DNA of 64,000 nt, taken from positions 372,001 to 436,000 of the forward strand of contig MCFH01000012.1 in NCBI GenBank assembly GCA_002104945.1. The letters run 5' to 3'. Below are positions 13,090 through 26,466 of this stretch, in pieces. Each line of letters opens with the position of its first letter. Position 1 is the stretch's first letter. Origin of the DNA: Piromyces finnis. Lineage: Eukaryota > Neocallimastigomycota > Neocallimastigomycetes > Neocallimastigales > Neocallimastigaceae. A program made the translations under genes and the position numbers. Under the pieces are notes generated by a model. That model was not told the DNA's origin and ran no database searches. It saw only the letters and a list, made by a program, of their open reading frames with translations.

Positions 13090-13120
<31 letters not shown>

Positions 13121-13630
13121 GTATTTATATCATAATTTTCATAATTTTTATTTATTCTTTATTTAATTAATATTATCATTATGTATTATTTCCTAATAGA
13201 ATAGGAAATTAATAAATTAATATAAATAAGTAGATACAAAATTTGTATTCTCCTTGTCCAAAAAAAAGTTCTTACATACAAATATTATATATATTAATTA
13301 AATATTAATGTCTTGGTAGTGTATCTTTTTCTTTCATTTTTGACTTTTGCTTTTTATTCCCTTCTTATATTAATTTCCATATGAGATAGGTGAAATGAAA
13401 TCGCTAATGAAAAACCAAGATTATCCTATATAAATATTGGATTATGAAAACTAGTCGCTCTCTATATTTTTAAATAAATCAATTTCGAAAAAAAAAAAAA
13501 AAAAATTAATTGATGGATTTGCTGCTGATATCTATATAATAAATATCATTTATTCTAAAGGATAAATTTTTTTATATAGAAATTATATAGATTATATTAA
13601 AAAAGTTGTCTTTTTTACTGCTTTTTTGAA

Positions 13631-13957
13631 TCTGGAAAGAGCGTCAATGCTGAAGAAACAGTAAGACAGGCCAGGAGGACCAGCGCAACCAATGGAGATC
13701 ATAATTTTGTTCCATGATAAAATTTTGATCTTTGGCTCGGTGTCCCATTGAAAGTCAAATACAATTATTATACTTTAGTATCATAGTGGCTTTCTTATTG
13801 TACTAAAATACATTATACTCAATTTCTATTCATTTGTGTTTATTTAAACCTATTTCTTAATTTTAATTTCTATTTTTAATTTTATTTTCTTATAAAATGT
13901 ATTATAAATTTAATAAAGTTTAAAAATATTTGATGCCATTAAAAAAAGAAAAAAAAA
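13631..13957 (+). mobile_element. 5'-truncated LINE 3' tail
   Basis: The sequence from AAAGAGCGTC to the A-rich end at 13939-13957 closely matches, in the opposite orientation, the LINE tail at 21914-22375, including a ~41-nt core (13639-13679) and a GTTTAAAAATATTTGATGCC end before the A-run. A near-duplicate flank (TTGAATCTGG before, TTGATTCTGG after) is a plausible target-site duplication of 10 nt with one mismatch. No coding capacity. Confidence 0.82.
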
Positions 13958-16900
13958 TCTTGATTCTGGTTCATGATATCTTTTAAGAATTATTTTTAAA
14001 ATATTTTAATTTAATGAAATTTGATTCAATAATCTCCAACTATTCTAACTAAAATATTTATATACTACTACTACTACTACTACTACTACTAAAACTATAA
14101 TAAAATATATTTCACCAATGCTATCTATCAATAATGAATATTTTATAATATAAAAATTAAATTATATATATCACGAAAAAAAAAAAAAATTTATATATTA
14201 ATTACTAAAAGTATGGATTTTCTAATTTTTTTTTTTTAATATTATAAATCTATATGTTGTTTAATGTTATTCTTGGTGTATTTAATTAAGCTTCATAATA
14301 TGTATAGTGTAAAACAATTGAAGAGATAAATATGTATATATATGAAAAATATGATATTAGAATGTTAAAATTTTTTTTTTAATTCCGTTGTATTTTAATT
14401 AATGATTATCTTTACAAATATATAAAAATATATGTATCAGAAATTTATTTTTACATTTTTTATTATTTCATATAATACTTTTTTCATATCATCGTGTAAA
14501 AGTTTTAATTAATCCTTTGATTAATAGTCTTAAATGAAATAATTGATTAATAATATACCTTTAGAATATAAAATATAATAATTAATTATATATGTCAAAC
14601 AATATACTTTTTTTTTTTTATAATTAATTCACTAATAAAAGATAATATAAATTGAAAATGAAGATAAAAATAGACCAATACTTTAAAAGTATTAAAAGAC
14701 AATAGTGTTTTTTTCACTACTAAATTTCCTAAAGAATGTTAATACGCTTTAGAGACACTAAACCTTCTTTTTCATTATTTATAGCATTGTAGTTAAACGA
14801 TAATTCAGAAAAAATATTGTATAATCTTTACAAAACTTTATCTGGACTATAATTCTATTTACCAATTTTAATAAAACTCTCTTAATTTCAAATATCAACT
14901 CAAAATGTATTTCATTAAAAATAAAACAGTCCTTATACGAGTTTCCCGCCGTTTTTGAAGTAATTTTTCACATTAGAAAATAATTTATTATACATATATT
15001 TTTACAGCCAGCATTTTCTTTTCACCTTAATAATTAATGTATATCCATATCCTTTTTACAATCAATAATAAAGGACAAGTCTTTTAGTAATAACCTCAAA
15101 CATTAATTTTTTGTGAAATTTCAATGCTTTAATTAAAATAGGTTAATTAGTTCACACTATAATGACTTTTATTTATACCGCAATCAAGTTTAATCAATTC
15201 TTTATAAAATAATTTAATATATTCATATTTTATATGTGTATTTTCCTTATTTATCATTGTTAATTTTCTTTATTTTTTTAGGATTTACATTGTATAACCA
15301 ATTTCATTTATTAGATATTTATAATCTTTTTCGTTTTTATTTACACGCCTTAATAAAAGATTTATTTTGTAGTTTCATTATTATTAAAAAAATAAAATAA
15401 AAAATGATATTGGCGCTTGTAACAATTATACAGAGCACAATAAAATTAATAATTACGTTACGTTACGTTAATTATTACATTTTAAAAATAGATCAAACTT
15501 TAATTACTATTTTTTAACCCATTTAATAAAACAAAACTATCCTAATATTGAAAAGGCACAAAGTAAAAGTATATACATGTATCTATATATTTGCAATACA
15601 AAATTAATAATGCTTAAAACTTTTATCAATGCATCAATGTATATACAAAACTTTAAAATAATTTATTAGCAATATAGTACCACCAACAGAATAGTATACT
15701 GAGTTTATACAATATATAATGTAATTCTTAAAATCTTATTGCTTCAAATGTTTTATTTCCTGAACCAGATTATATGAAAAAGTGTATAATAACTTAAAAG
15801 ATAAAAGAACAATCATTTAATAATAATAATGGCAAACATAACTTTTTATATTTTTTTTATTACATTTATAAAAAAGATAATTATTTTATATTTAATTAAA
15901 CCAAATTAAAACGTTTTAACATCTTATACCCTACTTTTTTAAATATATATACATACCTATTCATTAAATAGTTTTGTAATATAAGATATGTGCTTTAATT
16001 AAATGCTAAAGATAGTATGAAACAATATTATTATGTACTTTATAAATAAATAAAAAAGAAATAAAGGACCAAATTAAAATAAATATTAAGGAATATTGCT
16101 AAGAATTGAGGAAAAAAAAAAAGTTTTTTCATTGCCCAGTAAGCTAATGAAATCCATTACTTTTAATTCTTAGTTAAAATTGGCATATATTCATTTTCAT
16201 TATTAGTAAATAAAAAACCTAACCCACATCAATTTTTGATCTACATTTCAATACATTTTTAACTTTTAAATACAAAATGTATTTGTGATACATTCATTTC
16301 AAAAAAATAATTTTTATTTTAAATTTTATAATATTATATTTATTTTTAAAAATTATTTCTGATATGATTGGTTATAAAATATCCAATCAATAATACTATT
16401 TATATATATTTTTAAATTTAAATTTAATATATTATAATATATATGAATATTATATATTACATCATATATTATGTTTTTTTTAATTTAAAATTTTAAAATA
16501 ATAATTATTATAATAAATTAAATTTTGTATAAAAAATTTTAAATTTAATAAAAAGTATTTTTAAAGAGAATCCTAATTATTATGATGTCGTCGTTGAGGT
16601 GTGGTGGTGTGGTGTGTGTGTAGTAGGAATTTTTTTTATATGGTTAATCATTTGCTTTTTTTTTTTTTTTTACTATCTTTTATAGTATCAATGTAATAGT
16701 ATGGAGAATATAAAATTATTTTATTGAAAAATAGTTAGGATTAAATTTTTATAAATAATTTATTTCAATACATCATATATTATAATATATCATAATAAAT
16801 TGTAGAATATAATCTAATATATTGAACATTTTTATTATATTATTATTTGTCAATTTAATATTAATTTTTTTTTTTTTTTTAAATTTTTTTAATTTCTTAT

Positions 16901-17055
16901 TTTTACATATTTTTTATTCTTTACAAAATAATATAGATTTCAATAATTGGGAATTGAATTATTGAAAAATCATCAATTTTATAATAAAGATTTGAATATT
17001 TGTCATCGTTTTATTTTTTTATCCATATTTAATTTAATAAAAATCAATAATCAAA

Positions 17056-19301
17056 ATGCTTGTTTTATTTGAAACTCCAGCTGGTTATGCCTTATTTAAA
17101 ATGGCCGATGAAGGTCAACTTAAGAATGCTGATGATATTTGGAAGAACTTTGAAACCCCAGAAGCAGCAAACAAGATGTATGTTATTTAATTTTTTTTTA
17201 TAACATTTTTTATTTAAATTTAAAAAAGATTAGATTGGTGTTGATTTCTTTGTATTTAGCTACTTGAATATACTTTTAAATTATAATTCTTTTATATCTA
17301 TCTTTTATTCGTTCTTTTTATTTTTTACTTTTTATTTAATATCCATAAATCTATACTTTTATTAAAAGTAAAGATCTATAGAATTTAAAATAAAGTGAAA
17401 AAGGAAGAAAATAAAAGTGACAATACAAAAGAAAAATATTTTAAAATATATAATGATAATGGAGCTAAAGGAAAGAAAAAATTTTTTTTAAAAGAAAAAA
17501 AAAGCATGGATAATTTTTTTAGATGCAAATAAAATATGAGATAAAAAAGAAAGAAAAAAAAAGGGAAGAGAATTTATATGGAATTTGAATTTTTTGAATT
17601 GATTATAAAAAGTAGTAAAAAGATTTGTATCTCAATTATCAGTGAACTTTTTATTTAAAGAAATATTGTGGAATATTGATTGATTAATGAATTATTCTGT
17701 TTCAATATGAAAATTACATTAAAATAGTTTAAAGCTTAAGGCTTTCTCCAAGTTTGAAAACACCACTGATGCCCTTTCAGCTGCTACTGCTATTGTTGAA
17801 GGAAAGATTTCAAAGAATTTAAAGAAATTCTTACAAACTGAATTAACTGAAAAGGATTTAAAAGAAAAGTTAGCTGTTTCTGATTCCAAATTAGGTAAAT
17901 AATTTGAAGAAATATTTAATTTTTGATGACCACTTTTTTTTTAAAAGTGTACTAAATAGAATTTTATATAATTTTATATAAATTTAATATTCTTTTAATT
18001 CTATTATCAAAAAAAAAAAAAACAAATATTCACTGGGAAAAATAATGAACCATCAAATATTATTGAAATAAATCAATGGATTAATTAATAAAGGTAACGC
18101 TATTGCTAAGAAGCTTAATATTCAAGTTGTTTCTGACAATGCTGTCTTTGAATTAATGCGTGGTATTAGAACTCAATATGAAAGTTTAATTACTGGTATG
18201 AAGAAGGAAGATATGAACGCTATGGTTCTTGGTTTATCTCACTCTCTTTCTCGTTACAAGTTAAAGTTCTCTCCAGATAAGGTTGATACTATGATTATTC
18301 AAGCTATTAGTTTATTAGATGATCTTGATAAGGAATTAAACACTTACGCTATGAGAGTTAAGGAATGGTACGGATGGCATTTCCCAGAAATTGCTAAGAT
18401 TATTGTTGATAACTTAGCTTATGCCAAGACTATTAAGGCTATGGGTTTCCGTACTAATGCTCAAACCACCGATTTCTCTGATATTCTTCCAGAAGAACTT
18501 GAAAAGGAAGTTAAGGAAGCTGCTGAAATTTCCATGGGTACTGAAATTAGTGAAGAAGATATTGAAAACATTCACCTTTTATGTGACCAAATCATTTCTC
18601 TTACTGAATACCGTACTCAACTTTACGATTACTTAAAGAACCGTATGCAAGCTATTGCTCCAAACTTAACTACCTTAGTTGGTGAATTAGTTGGTGCTCG
18701 TTTAATTTCTCACGCTGGTTCCTTATTAAACCTTGCTAAGCACCCAGCCTCTACTGTTCAAATTTTAGGTGCTGAAAAGGCTTTATTCAGAGCTCTTAAG
18801 ACTAAGCACGATACTCCAAAGTACGGTCTTATCTACCACGCTTCTTACGTTGGTCAAGCTGGTCCAAAGTTAAAGGGTAAGATGGCTCGTACTGTTGCCT
18901 CCAAGGCTGCTATCTCTGTCCGTTGTGATGCTTTAGGTGACAAGGATACTAAAGAAATTGGTACTGAATTACGTAACAAGATTGAAAACCGTCTTCGTCA
19001 ATTAGAAGGTCGTTCCGTTCATACTGCCAATGCTGGTGCTGCTGGTGGTAAGGCTAAGCAAAAGAAGTTCAACTTTGTTTCTTCTTCCTCATACAATGCT
19101 GCTGCTGATTCTACAATAAAGCCAGAAGAACCAAGTAAGAAGAGAAAGGCTGAAGAAGAAGTTGACAATGAAGTTGAAGTCAAGAAAGAAAAGAAGGAAA
19201 AGAAAGAAAAGAAGGATAAGAAGGAAAAGAAAGAAAAGAAGGACAAGAAGGATAAGAAAGAAAAGAAAGACAAGAAAGAAAAGAAATCCAAGAAGGATTA
19301 A
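17056..19301 (+). CDS. NOP58: Nucleolar protein 58, box C/D snoRNP core (3 exons)
   Basis: Exons 17056-17177, 17728-17894 and 18094-19301 (1497 nt, 498 aa; the family is usually about 510-530). The N-terminus [16 protein letters not shown] is the NOP5 N-terminal domain. A coiled-coil segment follows, then the Nop domain with [29 protein letters not shown]-like [17 protein letters not shown]-like [14 protein letters not shown], and the RNA-binding block [20 protein letters not shown], then [13 protein letters not shown] and [10 protein letters not shown]. The tail is a long KKE/KKD-repeat, typical of this protein. NOP58 pairs with NOP56 and fibrillarin to guide rRNA 2'-O-methylation in the nucleolus. 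Both junctions keep the conserved NKI-LKLKAF and SKLG-N contexts, and the acceptor of intron 2 is AAG. Codon use is richer in GC-ending codons than in neighbours, as expected for a highly expressed gene. Confidence 0.97.
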
Positions 19302-20014
19302 ATAGTTAATAAATCCTAAAATATATTCATATGGCACCTTTTTTAATTTATTTTTTTAGTATAATTTACCTAATATAATTATAGATTAACTAGTTATAGA
19401 TAAAAATAATTATTTTTTAATATTTTCAAATAATGATTGTAATTGAAAATTAAAAAAAAAAAAAAATTATATTTCATTCACAATAAAAACTCAAATCATT
19501 CATAATTAAATATATATATATAACTATTACTATTTTGTAGTAATTGTTGAATTAAGGGAGGAGAGGTATTTTTAGAGGTGTGTTTTTAATTTTTTATTTA
19601 GTTTTTAAAATAGTAAAAAAAAAAAAAAAAGATGTTTTAGTTTTTTTTACCCCACGATAATTCAACGTGATAAAACATATGGATTAAACTGGTAGAAAGA
19701 AAATCATTTTTAAAAAGAATATACCCTCTATTAAAAATGAAAAAGATTCACATTTTTATATCTATCTATATCTATTAATTTTATGTTTCTATGAATTTAA
19801 AAAAAAAAAAAAAAACATGTATAATCACAAATAGGTATTAATTCAAGTAACTTGTTTCTTTTTCTTTTTCTTTTTTTTTTTTTCTTTTTTTTTTTTTTTA
19901 AATTTCTTTGTTATTGATAATTTAAAAAAAAGTATCTTTAGTAATATTACCACTGGTAATGTATTTTTAATCCTTTTTAGTTAAAAACCATGTGAGACTT
20001 TTGGCCTTTATTTT
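19302..20014. other. Gene-free AT-rich stretch (NOP58 3' flank)
   Basis: Homopolymer-rich DNA after the NOP58 stop; no gene or structured repeat is seen before the LINE tail begins. Confidence 0.6.
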
Positions 20015-20052
20015 TAACAGCATCAACTATTTTTTAAAAATTAAAATCCATG

Positions 20053-20088
<36 letters not shown>

Positions 20089-20725
20089 TTGGTTAAATCC
20101 AAAGGAATAAAGATTGAGTATAATGTGTTCTAGTAACCTTAAAGTAAGAACGCCACGATTATACTAAAGTATCATAATTTGTATTTGACTTCCCACATAG
20201 GAGACACCGAATCAAAAGATTAAAAAACTTTATCATGGATCTTTCCATTGGTTGCGTTGGTTCTCCCTGACCTGTCTTACTGTTGTTGCTTGCTTGCTTC
20301 AAACCTTTTGACCATTGACCATTGCTTGACCAATAACAAAAGACATGATTTTGGTTAAAAGTTTCGCGGTTACCGTCAGGAATGGTGTGTTCCTTCATTA
20401 GTGTCAGATTGAATCGGACACTTGCAAAGTTCTTTCCATTCCCTTGAATTGTAATTGATATCGGTAAAACTTTTTCCCCCGGGGAAGGAATTTAAATATT
20501 TTACTGCACACACTAGAATAATCATACACATTAATATTCATCGGCCGGATTTTTTGAACTATTACTATTATTAACTAAATTACTATCAAAAATTAGAATT
20601 ATTATCTTCGCTATTGCTATCATTACTAATATTATTATTTCTACTACTACTATTGTTATTATTACTATTTCTACTACTACTATTATTATTATTACTATTG
20701 TTATTATTACTATTGTTATTATTAT

Positions 20726-21198
20726 TATTGTTTCTATTATTACTACTATTGTTATTATTACTATTAATATTATTGCTATCTCTACTGATATTAACATTAT
20801 TAATATTATATGCAATGAATTATATTATAATTAAGAAATAATTAATATTATTAATACTATAAACAATAGTTATTTTCAATAATTAGTAATAAGTCTTAAG
20901 TTTAGTTTTAGTATTATAAAATATATTATAAATATAATCATGCATTGAAAAGTGATTTCATTATTAAATGTAATTTTATAAATAGTTTAGAATATTTTAT
21001 AAATTTAAATCCTTTGTAAAGATTATTAACAATAATTAATACTTAATGAGTATTACTATTAAATAATCTTATTATTATATTCTTTATTAATATTTTATTT
21101 AAATAAAATAAAAAGGAATTATTTTAATTGTTTCTATTATTACTACTATTGTTATTATTACTATTAATATTATTGCTATCTCTACTGATATTAACATT
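20726..21198. repeat. 72-bp direct repeats around a ~330-bp AT-rich insert within the LINE
   Basis: The Asn-rich coding stretch of the LINE is present twice, at about 20726-20797 and 21126-21198, separated by AT-rich DNA without coding potential. Part of the left copy merges into an irregular trinucleotide tract reaching back to about 20620. Confidence 0.8.
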
Positions 21199-21910
21199 TT
21201 CATTATTATTGATAGGGCTGTTGGCATTACGTTGACTGAAAAAAATTTAATAGCTGGACTGTGGAATCATAATGTTTAATACGGATACCTCTGAATGTTG
21301 GTCAATCTAATAACCAATGCTTAATATCTTGAACACCACTCTTACAACATGGACAGTAGTTAGGACAAACTGGATCAACAAATTTAGCAGCTTTGGCAAC
21401 TCTAGCATCCAACTTGTATCTGATTCTTGCTTTCAATAGCCAGTAGAAACCATAGGCAAACTTTGGGTATTCATAACATAATTTGATAAAATCTTTAGTT
21501 TCAATAAGATTATTATCATCCTAATATTGCGCTTTGATTGAATTCCCTTTGAGATCTTTCCAATAAAAGTTTTTAACTGCTTTAACATCTCCATACCTCT
21601 TTAATTTTTTATCAAGTGTCCTACTTGATTTGCACCACGTGTATTTTCTAAATTTAGGAATGTAATTGACAAGGTATGAGATAATACAATTTGAGTTTTT
21701 CCATTTGTTAAAACATCTAACCTGAGCTAACGCACATTTGGCTGACAATGGAGGAATATTCAAATCTTTTGAGATAGAGTATAAAGATATAAACGATACA
21801 GCTTTATGAACTCCGGCAACCCATCGTATTCCTTTATTAACATGCTTCTGAGCAATTCTAGACCTAGCTTTATTGGATCCAAGTAATGGTGCAAAGTATG
21901 AAACTCTGCT

Positions 21911-21913
<3 letters not shown>

Positions 21914-21943
<30 letters not shown>

Positions 21944-22375
21944 GGCATCAAATATTTTAAACTTTATTATTAATTTAATTAAAATTATAATACATGTAAT
22001 ATAAAAATTAAAATAAAATAAAAATAAAAAAATATGTTTAAATAAACACAAATGAATAAAAATTGGGTATAATGTATTCTAGTAATTTTAATTAAAGTAA
22101 GAAAGCCACTATCATACTAAAGTATAATAATTGTATTTGACTTCCAATGGGACACCGAGCCAAAGATCAAAATTTTGTCATGGAACAAAATTATGATCTC
22201 CATTATTGGTTGCGCTGGCCCTCCTGGCCTGTCTTACTGTTTCTTCAGCATTGACGCTCTTGGATGTTGCTTCAAACCTTTTGAACATTGACCATTGCTG
22301 GCCAATAACAAAAGGCATGATTTTGGTTAGAAGTTCCGCGGTTACCGTCAAGAATGGTGTTCCTTCGTTAGTACC
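21914..22375 (-). mobile_element. Nested 5'-truncated LINE tail with 12-nt target duplication
   Basis: A segment starting GGTACTAACGAAGG (minus strand, 22375) and ending in a ~27-nt A-run (T-run on plus at 21914-21940) splits the LINE reading frame. It is flanked by AACTCTGCTAAT at 21902-21913 and again at 22376-22387. Removing one copy plus the insert joins VISRV to SYFAPLL without a gap. This is target-primed reverse transcription of a truncated 3' end. It shares a ~41-nt core (22219-22260) with two other insertions in the window. Confidence 0.93.
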
Positions 22376-22498
22376 AACTCTGCTAATCACTTGTGAGTTA
22401 AGTACTAGCTTTTTGAAGGGAATAGGAATATTAGGATTTCTTAAGAATTTACTGACTGAAAAAAGTCCTTTCAAAATGTTGGATCTTTCCTCCATGCT

Positions 22499-22557
22499 TT
22501 TTTTTTTTTTTTATTCTCAATAAATATAAAATGATGGTTCCATATATTCTGACCACC

Positions 22558-22590
<33 letters not shown>

Positions 22591-23240
22591 GTTCAGAATG
22601 AATATTGGTGATTTTTTAAATTCCATTTTATTCCAGATATTTAATGTATAATATATATAATATCTATATTTTATTTTTTTTTATTGTTATTAAAAAATAA
22701 ATCATTATTTATTTTAAAATATATATCTTTAAATAGACTTATTTATTTATTTTTCTATATATCAATAATTACTTTATTTTTTTTTTTAATTTTTTTTATT
22801 TTTATTTTTATTTATTATTTTATTTTATAATTAACACAATTAAAAAAATATTAAAATTCTATATATAAATTATTTTAAGTTATTTTTTTTTTTATTTTTA
22901 ATAAAGAAGAAAGAAAAAAAGTAAAAAGTAATAAAATAAAAATAAAATAAAAAACATTTTATAGAATTGTTTGAATTTAAAAAAAAAAAAAAAAAATTAT
23001 AAATTTTAAAGAAAATAAAAATTTATAGTATATATATATATATATAATATTGAACATCATTTATAAATAATAAAAAAACATTTAAAAAATAGAAAAAAAA
23101 AAAAAAAAAAGGGAAAAGGAAACTTTTATAAAGTTTATTATTCTCTGTTACAATTTTTCTTTCGTTTTTTTTTTTCATTTTTTTTTTTAAATAATAGGTT
23201 GATGATATATGATGTTTTTATAATGAGGATTTAAATGAAT
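22499..23240. other. Gene-free AT-rich stretch (G-beta 3' flank)
   Basis: Several long T and A homopolymers (for example 22560-22588 and 23259-23283), no gene. Confidence 0.6.
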
Positions 23241-23256
23241 CTATGCCCAAATCTAG

Positions 23257-23288
<32 letters not shown>

Positions 23289-25111
23289 TAAAATAAAAAA
23301 AAATGTTAATTAAAAATGATAATATGAAAAATAGATATATATAATCATTATTGAATAATAGATATATATATAAAATAATATATATCTATTGAATTTACCT
23401 TAAGCATACTATCCCAACTACCAGTACAGAGAGCCATACCATCAGATGAAACACCAAGGCAACTAACTCTGTTTTCGTGACCAGCTAGTACACCAACACG
23501 TTCACCCTTTAAGGTATCCCAAACGTTACAATTGAAGTCATCATAACCAGCAAATAATAATCTACCAGAAATAGAGAATGCAACAGAGGTAATACCACAA
23601 AGAATATTATCATGAGTATATTGGTTCATTTCACGATCAGCTCTTAAATCGAATAATCTACAAGAAGCATCATCAGAACCAGTACCGACAGCATCACCGT
23701 TAGGGAAGAATCTATAATAAATTTAGATTTAATATATTTGTTATACAAATCATATATTATTAATAATTTTACTTTTAATAAATTATAATAATTCTAAATT
23801 AAAAAAAAAAAAAAAACTATCTTTCTTTTTTTTTTTTTTCTGATATCATTTTATGTATTGTATTTTATGATGGCTTTAATAAATGAATAAATAGAGAGTA
23901 AAAAAAAAAAAAAAAAAAAAAACTTACTTAACAGCATTAATATCTGATTCATGACCAGTAAAGGTTTGTACACAACGACCAGTTCTAATATCCCATACCT
24001 TTGCAGTGGCATCACAAGCACCAGAGACAAAGATATTCTTATCTGGAGAAAGAGAAAGACTCATTACATCACCAGTGTGGTCAGTAAATTCTAAAGTTTT
24101 CATACCGGCATCAATATCCCAAAGCATACAAGACATATCACCAGAACTTGTCAATATTTGACGATCTCCAAGGAATCTACAGCAAGAAAGATAACCAGTG
24201 TGAGCACTAAGTTCTCTAGCAACCTTTACAGATCCTTCCTTTGTTTTTAAATTATAAATGGAACAAATATTATCTAAACCACCACAAGCAACAAAGTTAC
24301 CAGATGGAGCATAAGCACAGGTCATAACCCATGATGAACGTAATGGAATAGCGTGTACCTTATTTGTAGTATAACCATCCCAAACAATTAATTTACCATC
24401 TTGTGAAGCACTAACTAAATGTCTTTTATCAGAAGCCCAGTGCATAGCGTAAATTTTAGCAAGGTGACCCTTTAAGGTTCTTCTTACTTTCATAGAGAGA
24501 CGTGGAAGTTGTTCAACATCTTGAGCAACAGCTCTTACTGTTTTTATTTTACACCAATTTTTATTTTTTTATTTTTTTTTTTTAGTTTGTTATTAATTAT
24601 TAGTTATTATTATGGTTGTTATTATTGTTCAACATAATATTTCAAAAAAAAAAAAAAAATTATTTGGGTTTTTTATTTTCGGATATTTTTTTTATTTATT
24701 TATTGTAATATTTAAAAAAAAGTATTGTTGTTGTTGTTGTTGTTGTTTTATTTATTAAAAGGTGAATATTATTGTGAGAAAAATAAAATAAAATATAAAA
24801 GCATATAGATATATAAAATATTATATTAGTAAATTAATAGTTGGTAAATATATGGTTTTCTTATTATATATTATATATATAAATAAATAAAAAAAAAAAA
24901 AAAAAACATGGTATAAAATGTATGAAATATTTTCCGATACTGTTTACTAAAAAAAATATTCAATATTTTTAATGTATATGTATATTTTTTTAACATTATT
25001 TATTTGCTTACAAGTAGTATCATTTAATGAATCTTTTTTAGCCTTAATTTTTTCTTTTAAAATTTCGGCTTCTTTACGAGCATTAGCTGTTCTTTCTGCG
25101 ATATCACCCAT
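23241..25111 (-). CDS. Heterotrimeric G-protein beta subunit (4 exons, 12-nt last exon)
   Basis: Exons on the minus strand: 25111-25012, 24537-23928, 23711-23399, 23252-23241 (1035 nt, 344 aa, the usual G-beta length). Residues 1-40 form the N-terminal helix that pairs with G-gamma. Seven WD40 blades follow, with near-invariant G-beta stretches such as [100 protein letters not shown] and ATGSWDS-like [10 protein letters not shown]. The final Ile-Trp-Ala-stop is on its own 12-nt exon, matching the K-I-W-x end of the family. The product couples receptors to G-alpha at the plasma membrane. It is a natural partner of the two receptor genes in this window, though linkage is not evidence for pairing. 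Confidence 0.96.
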
Positions 25112-26349
25112 GTTTATTTATTTATATATTTTATCTACTTTAAATTACTGAATATAATAATAATAATAATAAAAAAAATATTAATATAAATTAATTATTA
25201 TCAAAGAAAAAATAAATTCAAAAACATATAATTGTTTTTTCTTTTTGTATTTTATTCTATTTTTATTTTTTATTTTATTTTATTTTTTTTTTCTTTATTG
25301 ATGAGTACTATTATTGTATATATATATAAAAAAAATTATGCTTTTTATTTTAAAAATATATATATATTTATTTTATTTTTTTTTATAATTATTAAAACTT
25401 TTATTTCGCCGAAAAAATAATTTATAATATATCGGTCGTGTTTTAAAGTGTTTTTTTTTTTTTAATTTTATTTTTTTTTTTTATTGTCATTTCTATATTT
25501 ATATACTTGTAATGTTTTGTACATTGAATACTATAATAATATTATCATTTTACATTTATATATTCAAGTTTGATGAATTATTTATAATAAATATATATAG
25601 TTTTTTTTTTTTATTATTAAAACAACTATTTTTACTTTATGAAATTTAAATGAATATTTTTATTTTTATTATGTATTTTTACTTTTTTTTTTTTTTTTTT
25701 ACAAAAACGTTTGAAATAATATGGGATATTATGTATTTTATACTATTAATAAATAGAATATAAATTATTAAGGGGTTTAAAAAAATAAATACTTTTTTAA
25801 AAGTTTCTATTATTTTAATTGTATTAAATATGAATTAATCGTATAGCGTTATTATATGTGAATGTGAAGGATTAAATTATAAATTAAAACATTTATTCCT
25901 GTGTAGAACTATAATATTACTTTTGATATGACTATTTTATTTTTTTATAATAACAAAAATAAAAAAAATAAAAATTTTTACTTTTTTTTTTGTTTTTTTT
26001 TTTTTTTACTTTTGTATAATTAATGAAAAGGTATAAATGTATAAATTATAAATATTTTTTTTAAAAATAAAATTAAACTTTTTTTTTTTTATATTAATTT
26101 AGATTGTAGGAAGAATGATATATTCTATAAATAATGAATACTTTAAAATTCAATTTATTATCTGCTATGTCAATAAAAATTATATTATTTTGTTTATTTT
26201 GTATTCTTAAAAAAGATAGAAAATATTTAATAATTCTATTTGGTTTATATTAATTAAAATTACAAATAGTATAAACTTTTACTGTTGTATCCTTCTTTTG
26301 ATATTATTTAAAATTTATAATGGATATTTTTATCCATCATGGGCTATTA

Positions 26350-26466
26350 TTATTAAAAGTTCAACTTTGAATTATAATATTTAGCTATGATTAAAAGTTC
26401 AACTTTGAATTGTAGTATTTTAGCTATTATTAAAAATTCAACTTTGAATTGTAGTATTTTAGCTAT
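26350..26466. repeat. Three tandem copies of a 38-39-bp unit
   Basis: Each copy contains TTCAACTTTGAATT (a short near-palindrome) and ends TTTAGCTA; copies differ at a few bases. Confidence 0.85.

Larger units (their letters stand above)
11506..17055. other. Gene-free AT-rich stretch between the Mg transporter and NOP58
   Basis: Contains an (AAT)n microsatellite (12111-12195), a truncated LINE tail (13631-13957), an (ACT)8-like run near 14070, a quasi-palindrome built on three ACGTT units (about 15448-15479) and a G-rich patch (16582-16627). Fragments near 12654-12850 and 13040-13085 look faintly protein-like but no gene could be assembled. Confidence 0.5.
20015..22498 (-). mobile_element. 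5'-truncated, decayed LINE with nested insertion
   Basis: Read on the minus strand. It starts at 22495 with MEERSNILKGLFSV and FKKLVLNSQVISRV, is interrupted by a foreign tail (21914-22375), and resumes exactly in frame with SYFAPLLGSNKARSRIAQ, LNIPPLSAKCALAQVRCF, FYWLLKARIRYKLDARVAK and the C-terminal zinc-knuckle-like CPNYCPCCKSGVQDIKHW. Disruptions are a TAG after KAQY (21521), a TGA where the last zinc-binding Cys is expected (about 21306-21308) and a later frameshift. An Asn/Ser-rich C-terminus ends NSSKNPADEY at 20531, followed by a 3' UTR that carries the same tail found in the truncated copies, to about 20015. Lies between the convergent NOP58 and G-beta genes. Confidence 0.85.

Noticed and set aside
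19019-19337. Phe/Leu-rich frames on the minus strand
   Set aside because: Antisense of the NOP58 Lys-rich tail.
20614-20841. Leu-rich 75-aa frame
   Set aside because: Opposite-strand shadow of the Asn/Ser-rich C-terminus of the LINE.
22206-22523. 105-aa frame on the plus strand
   Set aside because: Antisense to the LINE coding block and nested tail; no domain.
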